A stretch of 64,000 bases of DNA from Zantedeschia hybrid cultivar (lineage: Eukaryota; Streptophyta; Magnoliopsida; Alismatales; Araceae): the NCBI GenBank assembly GCA_030544215.1, contig JARZZO010000016.1:31828001-31892000 (forward strand). Direction: 5' to 3'. Under the pieces are notes generated by a model. It saw nothing but the letters and a program-made list of their open reading frames with translations, was not told the origin of the DNA and searched no databases. How positions within the stretch are numbered: position 1 is the first letter of the stretch; every line of letters begins with the position of its first letter. Made by a program: the position numbers and the translations under genes. Positions 46,431 through 58,626 of the stretch are shown here, piece after piece.

Positions 46431-48953
46431 CTAAAGCCAATCACCCCTATGTTGAATATCCATATTCTCTAGGTGACGTTCAAACACCTTTTGAGAAAAA
46501 GGCTTCGTGAGTGGGTTTGTTATGTCGTCGGCTGAGGGAACTCTTTCCATCACGACATCTTCTCGAGCTATAATCTCTTTGATCAGGTGAAAGCGCCTCA
46601 GAATGTGCTTCGACTTTTTATGAGACCTCGGCTCTTCGCTTGAGCAATCACCCCATTGTTTTCACACAGTAGTGGGACGGGACTAGAGATGCTATCTACC
46701 ACACCAAGATCGCCGATGAACTTTTTCATCTAGACTGCTTCCTTGGCGGCTCCAGCAGCAGCAATATACTCAGCTTATGTTGTCGAATCAGCAGTGATTT
46801 CTTACTTGAAACTTTTCCAACTCACTGCTCCCCTATTAAGTATAAAGACAAATCCCAATGTGGACTTGTTGTCATCCAGATCAGACTGAAAACTCGAGTC
46901 AGTGTATCCTTGGAGCTTTAAGTCTCCTCCTCTATAGACCAGAATATCATTAATTTTTCTCAAGTACTTAAGGCTATATTTCACAACCTTCTAGTGTTTA
47001 TCACCTGGATCTACCTGATATCTACTCGTAACGCTTAGAGCATATGCTACATCAGGTCTAGTACATAGTATAACATACATAATGGAATCTATGGCTGATG
47101 CATAGGGAACTTTACCATTATTGCTCTCTCTTCAAGGGTCTTAGGAGACTGACCTTTAGAGATATAAATTCCATGTCTCATCGGTATGAGACCTTTCTTA
47201 GAATTTTCCATGCCAAACCTTTAGAGAATAGTTTCTATGTACATGAATTGGGTTAAAGTAAGTATCTTTTTTGACCTATCTCTATAGATCCATATTCCTA
47301 ATACGTAAAATACACCTCCCAAATCCTTCATAGAGAAGTTTTTAGACAACCAAACCTTTACTGATGACATCATCCCTACATCATTTCCAATGAGTAGGAT
47401 GTCGTCAACGTAAAGGACTAGGAAGGTAATTGCACTCTCACTGTTTTTCTTGTACACACATGGCTTATCTTCATTCTTAATAAAGCCATAATATTTGATT
47501 GCCTCATAAAACCTTATGTTCTAATTTCGAGAAGCTTGCTTTAGTCCATAAATGGACCTTTGCAACTTGCATACCATATTTGGAGATTCTTTCGATGTGA
47601 AATCCTTTGGTTGTATTATATACACCTCTTCATCAAGGTTTCTATTGAGAAAGCTTGTTTTCACATCCATCTGACATATTTCATAATCGTAGTTGCAGCA
47701 ATGGCGAGAAATATTCTGACAGATTTAATCATGGCAACGGGCGAGAAGGTCTCATCATAGTCAATACCTTGTCATTGACGATAACCCTTCGCTACTAACC
47801 TTGCCTTATAAGTCTCAATTCGTCCATCTGCACCGATCTTTCTTTTAAAGATCCATTTGCAACCGATAGGTACTATACCTTTGGGCAAGTCTACCAAGTT
47901 CCAAACTTGGTTGATGTACATGGACTTAATTTCAGAATTTATGGCTTCTCGCCATTTCCCGGCCTCTGGACTCTCAATGGCCTCCTGGTAAGTCTTAAGA
48001 TCATCATCCTCATTATAGAGTATCTTATAATCATCCCTATTGATATGTCCCACATATCTTTCAGGTGGTTTAGGTACTCTAATAGACCTATGAGGTTCTT
48101 GTGTGTGTTCTTGAACAAGTTCAGAAACTAATAGTTCATCTGATGAATTGATGACAGTTTGTGGGTCTGGAACTTCTTCGAGAGTTAATTTACTTCCACT
48201 GTCTTTTTGGAAAATGTAATCTTCTTCCAAGAAGACAACTCTCCTGGCTACAAACACCTTTTGTTCGCCAAAATGATAAAAGTAATATCAGTAGGTTTCC
48301 TTCAGATATTCCACAAATTTGTAATTTGTCAGTTCCAGACTCCAGCTTATCTGTATCATGTCTTTTGACATGAGCAGGACATCACTAGACTTTAACACCT
48401 TTTGTTCGCTAAGATGATAAAAGTAATATCAGTAGGTTTCCTTCGGATATTCCACAAATTTGTAATTTGTCAGTTCTAGACTCCAGCTTATCTGTATCAT
48501 GTCTTTTGACATGAGCAGGACATCACTAGACTTTAACATGCTTAAGATCTGGTTTCCTTCCTTTCCATATCTCATATGGAGTGGATGTAACAGATTTGAT
48601 GGGTACCCTGTTCAGAATATACATAACCAAGCTAAGTGCATATCCCCACAGCGACATGGGTAATCTAGACATGCTCTTCATGGATCGCACCATTTTTATC
48701 AATGTGCGATTCCTCCTTTCTAATATACCATTCATCTGAGGTGTATAAGGAGGTGTAAGCTGAGAAAGGATACCATTATCCTTTAAGTATTGTGTGAACT
48801 CTATACTTAAGTATTTCCCACCACGATCAGATCGGATGACTTTGATGCTCTTTCCAGTTTGTTTCTCTACTTCATTCTTAAATTCTTTGAATTTCTCAAA
48901 AGCTTTTGATTTATACTTCAATAAGTATATAAAGCCATACCTTGAGAAATCAT
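46431..48953 (-). pseudogene. Copia pol fragment: integrase end, reverse transcriptase, RNase H
   Basis: The minus strand reads in order DFSRYGFIYLLKYK, IRSDRGGKYLS and TPPYTPQMNG (integrase core), then LWGYAL and YEIWKGRKP. Next come reverse transcriptase blocks WREAINSEIKSM, GCKWIFKRK and ARLVAKGYRQ, then the catalytic FLVLYVDDILLIGND (about 47400). Last is the RNase H region YTDSSFQSD and EYIAAAGAAKEAVW. Stops and frameshifts are frequent, notably between 47470 and 47770. A 141-bp in-frame tandem duplication lies at 48255-48537. The protein ends with TAG at 46431-46433. Confidence 0.88.
48255..48537 (-). repeat. 141-bp (47-codon) tandem duplication in the copia pol pseudogene
   Basis: Copies 48255-48395 and 48396-48537 both start CACCTTTTGTTCGC and end ATCACTAGACTTTAAC. 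They differ at only a few bases. The period is a multiple of three, so the reading frame would survive the duplication. Confidence 0.88.
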
Positions 48954-51699
48954 TGTAAGGTTCTCGGATTTCTCGGGATCGCAAATGAAGCGGAAAATAA
49001 AAATTAATTATGCGATCCCAATCTGTTTCGAATAAACAAAATTGATTAATAGGTAATTGAATATTACTCGCACGGATTAGTATCTGCGTCGGAACGGTTC
49101 CGTCGGTGTGACACTGCTAGCCGTGAAAACGCCCGACCTTGACTGAGGTCCACGCAATCCTCCTCGCAGCGGATTTCCTCACGTTTCTCATTCTTCGTAG
49201 CCCACGAACAATTCATCGTTCGCCGCAACGACCGCTGCAACATGCGGTCGAATTCCTGTCGGATGGGTGTCAGAGAAGATGGCGATGCTGTCTCCAAAGA
49301 GGGGAGAGAGCCAGGGGCGCCAGAGAGAGAGAGGAAAAGAGGAGGGGCATCCAAGACTGAGCAACAACTTAGCTTGCTCAACCCGCTCGCTATATTTTAT
49401 ATTAATCGCACGATTTTTCATAAAAATTCCGAAATAATATAAAACCCACTTTTAATCCATCACCTTGAGAATCATTTGCGTGTGACCCTCTAGGCCCAAT
49501 TACCAGTCCGGTTAATGGCCCGATTGTTAGTCTTAGGTGGCCTACAAGTCAATCTGACTATGTAAATCTCGTTCATTTATTAATAAAATGGCTTTATTTC
49601 ATTATGTATAATTCGTAATTCTATCGTCTCATAATGAAGTTCGTGAATATGTACGATGGTGATCAAATTATGATGAGATCATACTAATGAGAATGATCAC
49701 TTAAACACACATATTCTTAATAGTTCATAGTTGGAGGATATCCGAGAAGGACATCAGATATTTGGTTATACTAGTACAGATTACTCATGCTCATGCGATG
49801 AGGGTGACTGAACTCATAGTTACTTATGTGGAGACACTAAGACGAATATGTAGGTGCTTATTAGAGATTGAGTTCACTTAATTGATTCGACTGAATCGCT
49901 GGATGGTATAGTACCTCACTGTCAACCAGCTTGATTCTATTGTCGTAGTTGCATAGATGGTCCTCGGACCTGAGACACCAAGGACACCTTGTTGGTGGAT
50001 TTCTATACTTTGACCTTAGTTTATGGATCTTTATTCATGGGATTTTAAACAGCCAAGGATCGGGTGCGGAATACCGTCGAAGGAGATTGAGTGTCAATAA
50101 GGAATCATTCGCTCTCGGTACTTAGAGAGAGAATGTTATAGGAGGGATGCGCAGGAGTTCCTGGCCAGGGCGGACGGTAATATCAGAAAATGAGTTTTCC
50201 GATATTATACGACAACATCCGATCCAAGTGAGTCGACCGGTTAGGGTTTGACAGTATACCATACCCTGAGTTGACTTAAGAGCATTGTGCGAATGAAGGA
50301 TTATATCATGCGGTAACTGTCGATGGGAAGGTTCCAAAAGTGGGTTGCTTAATTCCAATACCTTCCGGATTCATGCGGTGTTGCTTGGCACCTAACGTGA
50401 TCGGAGGCCCGATTGAATTTAATGTGCGACATTAATTCGGTTGATTAATTAATTAATATGAGTTATTAATTAATTAATTGAGTTAATGAGGGGTCACTGG
50501 GATTAATGGGCCATTAACCAGGCTAGTAATTGGGCCTAAAGGGTCACACGCAAATGATTCTCAAGGCGATGGATTTAAAGTGGATTTTATATTAAACCGG
50601 GGGTTTTTGTGAAAAACCGCGCGGTTAATATAAAATGTAGCTAGAGGTCAGGCATCTGCGTGGCTGGTGGTGTCATACCGACGGAACCGTTAGGACGCGG
50701 ATTCGAATCTGCACGAGGTAATAAACGATAATCCAATTATCCGTTTTAGTTTAATCGAAACAGACTGGGATCGCAACATATTCTAATTTTATTTTTCCGC
50801 TATGTTTGTGATCCCGAGAAACACGAGAACCTAACACCAATATGCCCAGTGACTCTTCACTAACTTAATTAATCAATTAACCCAATTAATGTCGCACATT
50901 CAATTCGGTCGGACCTCCGATTACGTTGGGTGCCAAGCAACACCATGTGAATCCGAAAGATAATGGGGTTAAGCAACCCACTTTTGGAACCTTTCCGTCA
51001 ATAATTACCACGTAGATTTAATCATTCGTTCGCACAATGCTCTCGAGTCAACTTAAGGTATGGTGAACCGTCAAACCCTAACCGGTTGAGTCACTTGGAT
51101 TGGATGTTGTCATATAATATTGGAAAACTCCTTTCCCGATATCATGGTCCGCCCTGGCTAGGGACTCCTGCTCATCCTACCTAGAGCATTCTCTCTCTTA
51201 GTTCCGAGAGTTAATGATTCCTTATTGAATACTCAATTCTCTTCGACGATTATTTGCTGTACCCGATCTTTGGTTGTTTAAAATCCCGTGAATAGTGATC
51301 CATAAATTGAAGTTAAAGTACAGAAGTCCACGGACAAGGTGTCCTTGGTGTCTCAGGTTAGAGAACCATCCACACAACTGTGGCAATAGAATCTAGCTGG
51401 TTAACAGTCAGGTATATTATCATCTAGTGATTCAGTCGTATCAGTTCAGTGAACTCATTTTCAATGAGCACCTACATATTCGTCTTAGTGTCTCCACCCA
51501 AGTGATTATGATATCAATCACCCTCATCATACGAGCATGAGTAATCTGTACTAATTTAACCGGATATCCAATGATCTTCTCAGATATTCTCCGAATAGGG
51601 ACAATTAAGAATTCTCATTAGTATGATCTCATCATAATCTGATCATTATTAAACATATTCACGGACTTCATTATGAGACGATACTTAAAATGAATTATA
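48954..51699 (-). mobile_element. Copia-type solo LTR inserted in the integrase region, itself interrupted
   Basis: Read on the minus strand, 51699-50842 and 49519-48954 are collinear with the other copia LTRs, ending GAGAACCTTACA at 48954. About 90 bp of the usual LTR start are missing at 51699. The coding flanks (CGLMSSKP on one side, NDFSRYGF on the other) lack about a dozen residues. Insertion was therefore accompanied or followed by a small deletion. Confidence 0.78.
49525..50836 (+). mobile_element. Plus-strand copia solo LTR nested in the minus-strand LTR
   Basis: 1312 bp, starting TGTTAGTCTTAGGTGGCC and ending AACCTAACA. The flanking 5-mers CCGAT (49520-49524) and CCAAT (50837-50841) form a target duplication with one change. 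It contains the AT-rich palindrome and the AAACCGGGGGTTTTTGTG stem typical of this family. No internal region remains. Confidence 0.88.
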
Positions 51700-52142
51700 T
51701 GGCTTGGATGACATAAGACCACATACATCATAATGTATTAGTTCAAGTACGTCTTTGGCTCGTTCTCCACTTCCAGTAGATAGAGATTTAGCCATTTTAC
51801 CTATCAAACATGACTCACATATTGCATATGACTCATAATCAAATGGATCTAAGTATCCATTTTTATGCAACCTTTGGAGTCTGTTTTCTCCAATGTGACC
51901 AAGCCTACAATGCCATAGGTAGGCTCTGTTCACTTCATACTTACTCTTCTTAAGAGCATTATCGATATTAAAACTATAAAGAGATACATTCATTAAGTAC
52001 AATCCATTGGATAATAAAGCAGAAGCAATCAATTTATTTCTGAAATAAATAGAATAACTATTGTTCCCAATATATATAATGTATCCAATTCTATCTAAAC
52101 AGAAAATAGATATAATGTTTCTTATTATGTTAGGTACATAAT
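51700..52142 (-). pseudogene. Copia pol fragment: pre-integrase and integrase start
   Basis: The minus strand reads YVPNIIRNIISIFCLDRIGY, LWHCRLGHIGENRLQRLHK, CESCLIGKMAKS and ELIHYDVCGLM. These form the HHCC-type zinc-binding region (H-C-H...CxxC) and the start of the integrase core. It is bounded by the gypsy-type LTR at 52143 and the copia solo LTR at 51699. No stop occurs within the piece. Confidence 0.85.
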
Positions 52143-52860
52143 TGTGAGTGATCAAATAGTGTGTGTGATTATCATGAATCATTGATCGTTCGAAATTATG
52201 TGTCGTTAAGCATATTCAAACACCAATCTTAAAATTCAAATTTCCACATATAATTATTTGAAAAATAGCAAGTGGTGAGATTGGGTCAAATCCACAGGAA
52301 AATAGATTTTTAAAGTTAAAAACCTTGAGTTTTTAGAGGAAAAATAGAGAAGAAAGAATAGGGAGCATGATGATTTGATTTGTTAAGAACTGAAATTAAC
52401 CGGACTTACTATGAACTCACAAAAGGAGCATTCTTAAACGAGCATAATCAGACCGTCTACTGAACTAAGACTACCTCTAAAACACTAATTAAAAGTAGAA
52501 TATAAATTTTGAGTAGTGTCAACAGAAGAAAAAATAAAAATTGTAGAACAAAAAGAGGGAGAAAAGATAACTTGTTTTAAAGGAGCTACTGTCATTCATT
52601 ATTAGAACTATATGAAATTTTACAGAGACATTAAAAATTAAAAATTAACATAACTTTTATAAGAAAAATTTTACATAGAATGTTCGAAATACAATGTAAT
52701 ATGGGGAACTCAAAAATTAGAGAGAGAGACGATGGAGAGAGAAAAATGATGTTTGTAGCCGTTGTAGCCCTTCGCGCGGATCCTTAGTAGCTTTGGACTC
52801 CTTCTAGTGGTTAGTTGCAGTGCCTCGAGTCCATCTCTTGCCCTGACAACCGCTGGTTTA

Positions 52861-52915
52861 AGAGAGAGAGAGAGAGAGAGAGAGAGCGAAAGAGAGAGAG
52901 AGAACAAAAGTTAAA
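52861..52915. repeat. (GA)n tract
   Basis: A GA run with one GCGAAA interruption, inside the gypsy-type LTR. GA-rich DNA continues to about 53020. Confidence 0.9.
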
Positions 52916-53419
52916 GAGAGAGGGGGGCTGCTACAGTACCTGCGGGTACTGTAGCAAAGAGAGGGAGAAAGTGAGAGAGAGAAATTAGGAGAGAGAGAGA
53001 TTCGGATGGAGGAGATGAGAGAGTTTAAAATTTTCAAAAGTTATGAAAATTCAGGAATTGAGAGTAAGAATTTCAAAAACAAGATTCAACGTTGTCCTTT
53101 TCTCCCACTCTCTTGGTTTTTATAGAGGAGGATTCTTAATTCAAATTTTGAAATTTAAATCTTCTAATAAATGGGTCCTTAATTGCTTACATTAAGCTCT
53201 CCCTTGATTAGAGGATTCTCCATGAACACATATTTGAAATTTAAATTTGGAGAGGGATAGTTCAAAATTTGAATTTTGAATTAAAGAATAAATATTATTT
53301 TCGAGATTTTGAAATTCAAATTTCAAAAATAATATTTTTGAAATTTGAATTCCGCAATTCCCTCTTCTCTCTCTTAGTTGGCTTGTAGTTCCCTTTTTAA
53401 GACAAAAAAAAATACAATC

Positions 53420-53492
53420 TTGTTCCTTCCAGGATTCAAACTCTGGTCACTTTCTTGAAATCTAGGTAGTCCAACCATTATGCCATTTGCTT
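53420..53492 (-). ncRNA. tRNA-like sequence, possible SINE head or tRNA pseudogene
   Basis: The minus strand holds TGGCATAATGGTTGG (53485-53471), a good match to an RNA polymerase III A box. The sequence CCAGAGTTTGAATCCTGG follows 23-24 bases later (about 53449-53432) and resembles a T-arm with B box. Spacing fits a tRNA of about 73 nt. The acceptor stem is not convincing and no poly-A or SINE body was identified. Confidence 0.45.
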
Positions 53493-54649
53493 GCTCATGT
53501 CCTACATTCACATAAAATAACAGTTAAATTCATGCGGCAATCAATGCACATTAAATAATTGTCGAGAAAATCTTATTTGATAATGAAATTGCTACCCTTA
53601 TTCAATCTATGGAATGATGATATTTGAAATTCGAATTTTACATAATTGATATGTTTGAACGCACAATTGATTTATCTATCATTCTATGTGATTTTGTTCA
53701 TTAAATTTGTAGCAAAGTGTGTAAATTTCATCTGTTATTTATGTAAAATTGTGAACTTATCAATTATGTATTGTTTAATGACAATAAAAATAATTAGAAA
53801 CTAACATGTGATCGCCAAAAATTTTTGACTAAAAAGTTTCAAAAGAAAGGTTTGATCGCTTACCTGTTTGAAACGGGGGAGATATAAATGTTCTTGATTC
53901 TCTCTCTTCAGCCGACCATAGAAAGAGAGCCTTTTTGCTCTTGTTCTTGCTTGATTTGGGGATCGTCCTTTTCGCTTCAGAATTCCTTCTTTGGTTGATC
54001 CTTTGATGCTCCTTTGTACTTGCAAAGAATGAGATAAAAGGAAGGAGAAAAGCTAATTAGAACTAAACAAGGATAGCATCTATTATAACAAGATTATTAA
54101 TCATACAATCAGAACGAGAAAGTCACTTGTTTGATGTTTGTTTAAACCCCTATAGTATGTATGGGATTGGAAAAGATTAATTATGTGCGTGAGTGTGTGA
54201 AGAGCATGAAGTGGTAAGTATGATTGTATGAATATGATGATGAAACTAAGATGAAAGCATGAAAGAACTATAATAAAATTAAAGAGGAAAGAAGATTAGA
54301 TGGCCCCTTTGAAGCCTTGGGCTTGTTTGATCTTGGAGGATGAGGAAAGGATGAAGTTTGTTGACCACGTTTTTCTCCTTCAAGAGCTCCTGGAAGCCGT
54401 CACGTAGCACTTCGATCTTTCAATGCTTAAACCTCTTCAACTTCTTGAACCTCCTTCTAACCTTTTTCGAATCCTTTTTTTTAAACCCTCTTTCAATGAC
54501 CAGGGGTTTATATTTATATAGAACTAGTGTTAGGGCCCTCACGCGCCTCTACGGTCACTTATGGATCAACTTGAAAGAATTTGAAATCAATCCAACCAAG
54601 AGAGCAAGATAATCTCAGCCAAATCATCATTATCTATAATTAACTAAAT

Positions 54650-54780
54650 CGCGTCGCTCGGGAAAGACGTCTTTTAGCTAAATTAAAACTAATGATAATC
54701 CACAGGAAGAAGCCAAAAGAAGTAGGAAGACTAAATAGCGTCGGGATAGTGCGACATGTTTAAGTTAATTAAAAAATTAA
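54650..54780. repeat. GCGTCG / GACGTC inverted motifs in the gypsy-type LTR
   Basis: AAATCGCGTCG, eight bases, then AGACGTCTTTT (about 54646-54675). A second unit TAAATAGCGTCGGGATAGTGCGAC lies at 54731-54755. The design equals the array at 38355-39500, although the two LTRs are otherwise dissimilar. Confidence 0.6.
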
Positions 54781-54890
54781 CTAAAAATCAAATTAGAAAT
54801 CAAAATGGATTAGGAAACCTAAAAGATGTCCCATATAGGTGCCGTATTTTATCAAAATTTCAATATGATGTCAAAATTAGCTTGTCTACA

Positions 54891-55342
54891 ATAATAACAT
54901 TCAACTAATGAAAAATTGTCTCTAGATGGTAGCTTGAGATTCACTGTTCCCACAGTGATCGCTGTAACTCTTGCGCCGTTACCTAGACTCAGCTCCATCT
55001 CGCCGGTCCTCAACTTACGCCTTCTTGTTAGTACCTGTGCAGAATTGCAGATATGAGAAACATATCTAATATTTAATACCCATAACGTATAATCTCTAAC
55101 TGACAAGTTTACATCTATCATGTAGATACCTGAAGCGTCATGCTGTTTCACCTTTCCTTGAGTCTTGTTCTTGAGGTATTCCTTGCAATTCCTCTTCCAA
55201 TGGCCCTTCTGATGACATTAGAAGCAATCACCCTTCTCAGCACTCTTGCCTTTGTCCTTTTTAGCAACCTTTAACTTTTTCTGATTCTTGCCTTTGCCTT
55301 TCCTAAAGGCTTGGACTGCCAGTCTTTTCTTGTCGGTCCTAT
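54891..55342 (-). pseudogene. Copia gag-pol fragment: zinc knuckle and protease region
   Basis: The minus strand gives a Lys-rich stretch, then a CCHC knuckle CxxC-HQKGHWKRNC in which a TAA stop replaces the residue after CF. SGIYMIDVNLSVRDYTLWVLN and SHICNS follow. The protease active-site LDTG is altered (Asp to Asn, plus the next residues), so the protease is dead. The piece ends where the gypsy-type LTR interrupts the VECYY segment. Confidence 0.82.
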
Positions 55343-56882
55343 TGTTAGTCTTAAGTGGCCTACAAGCTAATATGACTATGTAAAGCTTGTTCATTTATTA
55401 AGAAAATGGCATAATATTCATTTTGTATAATTTGTTTTAATTATCGTCTCATAATGAAGTTCGTGAATGTGTGCAATAGTGATCAGATTATGATGAAATC
55501 ATAATAATGAGACTGATCACTTAAACACACATATTCTTAATAGTTCCTAGTCGGAGGATATCCGAGAAGGACATCGGATATCCGGTTAGACTAGTACAGA
55601 TTACTCCTGCCCATATGATGATGGTGACTGATCTCATAGTCACTTGTGTGGAGACACAATGGCGAATCTGTAGGTGCTCATTAGAGAATGAGTTCACTGA
55701 ACTGATCCGACTGAATCGCTGGATGGTATTGTACCTCACTGTCAATCAAGTTGATTCTATTGTCGCAGTTATGTAGATGGTCCTCAGACCTGAGACACCA
55801 AGGATACCTTGTCGGTAGACTTCTGTTCTTTGACCTTGGTTTATGAATCTCTATCCACGAGATTCTAAACAACTAAGGATCGGGTACAGCAGAATGCCGT
55901 CGGATAGAATTGAGTGTCAAGAAGGAATAGTTCACTCTCGGTACTTAGAGAGAAAATGCTTTTGGAAGGATGCGCGGAAGTCCCTGACTAGGGCGAACGA
56001 TAATATTGGGAAATGAGTTTTTCAATATGGCAACATCTGATCCAAGTGAGTCGATTTGATGGTATACCATACCTTGAGTTGACTCGAGAGCATTGTGCGA
56101 ATGAATGATTATATCCACGTGGTAACTGTCGGCAAAAAGGTTCCAAGAGTAGGTTACTTAACTCCAAATACCTTCCGACTTCACGCGGTGTTGCTTCGCA
56201 CCCAACGTGATCAGAGGCCCGATCGAATTTAATATGTGACATTAATTCGATTGATTAATTAATTAATATGAGTTATTAATTAATTAATCAAGTCAGTGAG
56301 GAGTCACTAGGCTTAATGGGCCATTAACTGGACTAGTTATTGGGCCTAGAGGGTCACACGCAAATGATTCTCAAGGCGATAGATAATAAGTGGGTTTTAT
56401 ATCAAACCGAGGGTTTTTATGTAAAACTGCACGGTTAATATAAAAGATAGAGAACGTGCTGAGCAGGCCAAGCTGCTGCTCAACCCTAGCCGCCCCCTCA
56501 TCTCTTCCTCTCTCTCTCTGGCACCCCAGGTCGGCCATGTTCTCCGGGTCTGCTCTGCTGTGTCTCCGACTCCCGTCCGAATGGAAAATCGACCGTGCAT
56601 CTCGGCAGTCGTTGCAGCGAACGGTGAAGGGTTCGTGGGCTACGACGAGCGAGGAACGTGAGGATATCCACCGCGAGGAGGATCGCCTGGACTTCGCTAG
56701 AGACTGGGCGTTTGCGCGACTCGCAGTGTCACACCGACGGAACCGATAGGTCGGGGATTCGAATCCGCACAAGATAATAATCCGTTTATTTGGATTTTAG
56801 TGTATTCGAAACGGGAAACAGATCGCTGTTTTATTTTATTTTCTGCTGCGCGAGTGATCCGGAGAAAAGTAAGAAGCCAATA
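55343..56882 (+). repeat. 5' LTR of the plus-strand copia element
   Basis: 1540 bp, starting TGTTAGTCTTAAGTGGCC. Its end, GGAGAAAAGTAAGAAGCCAATA, aligns with the 3' LTR end GGAGAAACGCAAGAACCTAACA. It contains the AT palindrome at about 56250-56285 and the AAACCGAGGGTTTTTATG stem. The terminal CA is mutated. Confidence 0.88.
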
Positions 56883-58626
56883 ATGATTTCAGAGCTAGGT
56901 TCCACTATTTCTCGTCCTGTTTCAATCTCCGATTAATATTTTCCTTGAGTTATTCCTTGCGTTTAATCTAATTAAAATGATAGAAATGTGTTTATGAGAT
57001 GAGCACAAATAATAAGATTATTTTTCTGTAATTTTTGAATTTTTATTTAGGGTTTTATTTGCGTTCTTCGTCTAACGAAGAACGGGACTTCATGGCTCTA
57101 AGAGTTAGATTAGTAATTAATAACTAATTAGAGTTGATTATTAATTTAAGTATTAAATTAATGATTAATTTTAATTAAGCGATATAATAGTTATATTAGT
57201 AATAATTATTAATAGTCTTATTGTTAGAATATTAATATCGTGTAATCTAAATGTTAGATTATCTTAATTATTTAGAAATGTTCTAAATTGTATGGAATAA
57301 TATGGAATTATTAATTTAGAGTGTGTGCATATGTGATGTGTGTTTTATATGCTTTTAAATATTATTTAATAGATATGCACTTTTAAATTACTCTACTATG
57401 ATTGGATTCTAGTTTTTTGAAAGCCAAAATAATATTATTTTGAAAAACTCTTTTATTTAGCCATGCGATGTGCTTATCTTGTGTGGATTGATATAAAACA
57501 CACCGTGATCATAGATATGTACTTTTAAATTATTCATGTGATAAATGATGCGTGTGGATAATGGATGTATCGTTGATTGGATACTTATTAATTGTTAATA
57601 AATAGAGGTCTGTGTATATCTCTCTCTCTCTCTCTGTTATACTCCGTTTGTCCTTCTACCTCCCTCTCTTCTGTACTCACCATGAGGCATTCTTCAACTG
57701 ACATGTAAATTTAGATTTAATTGTAATCTGATCGAGGCAACCGAGGAAGGAGCGAGCGTGATCCACAGTTGCAACCAGGAAGACGATTCGATGATGATCT
57801 ATTGCTTGAGTGATTGCAAGATTGTCTAATATAATTATTATGTTAGATTGTGTGTGAGTTTGACTGTTGGCTCCAGTCAAACTCACTGTGCTATCCATGA
57901 CCACACAAGACATGTATGAGATGCATTATTTATGTTTGATTGTGAATCAAAGCAGGTATAATATTTAGTAAATATATACGATATATTTATATACTATCAC
58001 CTCGGAGAGACCAAGATAAACGTTATCTAAAAACCCCCGTCTAAATTCTAAGCCGTAACGTGAGTAGTTAAGAACTTACCGCGTGGTCCACCATCGTTAT
58101 AGTCATAGGATTCAAATTACTTTAGGTATGTTTGTTGTGCTATCCACAAGGCCTGTTTAATTGTAAGGAGAGACTATGACTATGTCATTAGATTCCTATA
58201 TGATCGGGGTAGAGGAACCATGTAGCTTTGTTGTGCTACCTACAAGGGCTGTGTGCAAATCTTTACTCGTCTCGTAACAATAGTTAGCTTAGACCAGAAT
58301 TAATGGCTTGTTGTGCTATCCACATGGCCATTAAATCTCTAGGGACCGAAGATATGATCGGATATTGCAAAGAGTTGCAAGTTCTATGAGATGGGTGCTC
58401 TTTGATCATATTACAGTTTGTTGTGCTATCCACAAGGCTGCACTGCAAGTCATTAAGATTCTGATCCCCACTAGGAGACTGTCGGCGTCTCCCGTTCTAT
58501 ATAGCTGAGGGTTATATAATCCGTCGAAAATTAGTGGGAGTTAAAACTTGAATAAAAGACCATATCTTGTTTTATATTTAATAACTGAACATCTGTTAAA
58601 ATAGATTTTATCTCTTGTAGGAAAAT
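56883..58626 (+). other. Untranslated leader of the copia element with degraded primer-binding site
   Basis: ATGATTTCAGAGC at about 56884-56896 stands where TGGTATCAGAGC is expected. The leader is about 1.7 kb, AT-rich, without ORF. It has a short CT tract at 57620-57635 and four copies of a TTGTTGTGCTATCCACAAGG motif between 58132 and 58440. The consensus is strongly kept although the rest of the leader differs between copies. Confidence 0.75.
58132..58440 (+). repeat. Four spaced copies of TTGTTGTGCTATCCACAAGG in the copia leader
   Basis: Copies start near 58132, 58228, 58308 and 58417 (the second and third have one or two changes), so the period is 80-110 bases. A partial copy GTGCTATCCATGACCACA sits near 57888. 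Each contains the imperfect inverted pair TTGTG...CACAA, which could form a small stem-loop. The block lies just upstream of the gag start. Confidence 0.8.

Larger units (their letters stand above)
52143..54890 (-). mobile_element. Gypsy-type solo LTR (2748 bp) inserted in copia pol
   Basis: The minus strand starts TGTAGACAAGCTAATTTTG and ends GATCACTCACA. The target duplication ATAAT is perfect (52138-52142 and 54891-54895). The TGTAGACA start is frequent in large plant gypsy LTRs. There is no primer-binding site or coding region. Inside are a GA tract at 52861-52915, AAATTTGAAATTC-rich DNA at 53240-53360, a tRNA-like sequence near 53450, and GCGTCG...GACGTC-type inverted motifs at 54650-54770. 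Confidence 0.85.

Noticed and set aside
56371..56772. 133-codon minus-strand frame and similar ones in other copia LTRs (45085-45330, 49064-49421, 63105-63404)
   Set aside because: They fall in the R/U5 part of LTRs and are kept only because the LTRs are copies. No gag or pol motif is present.
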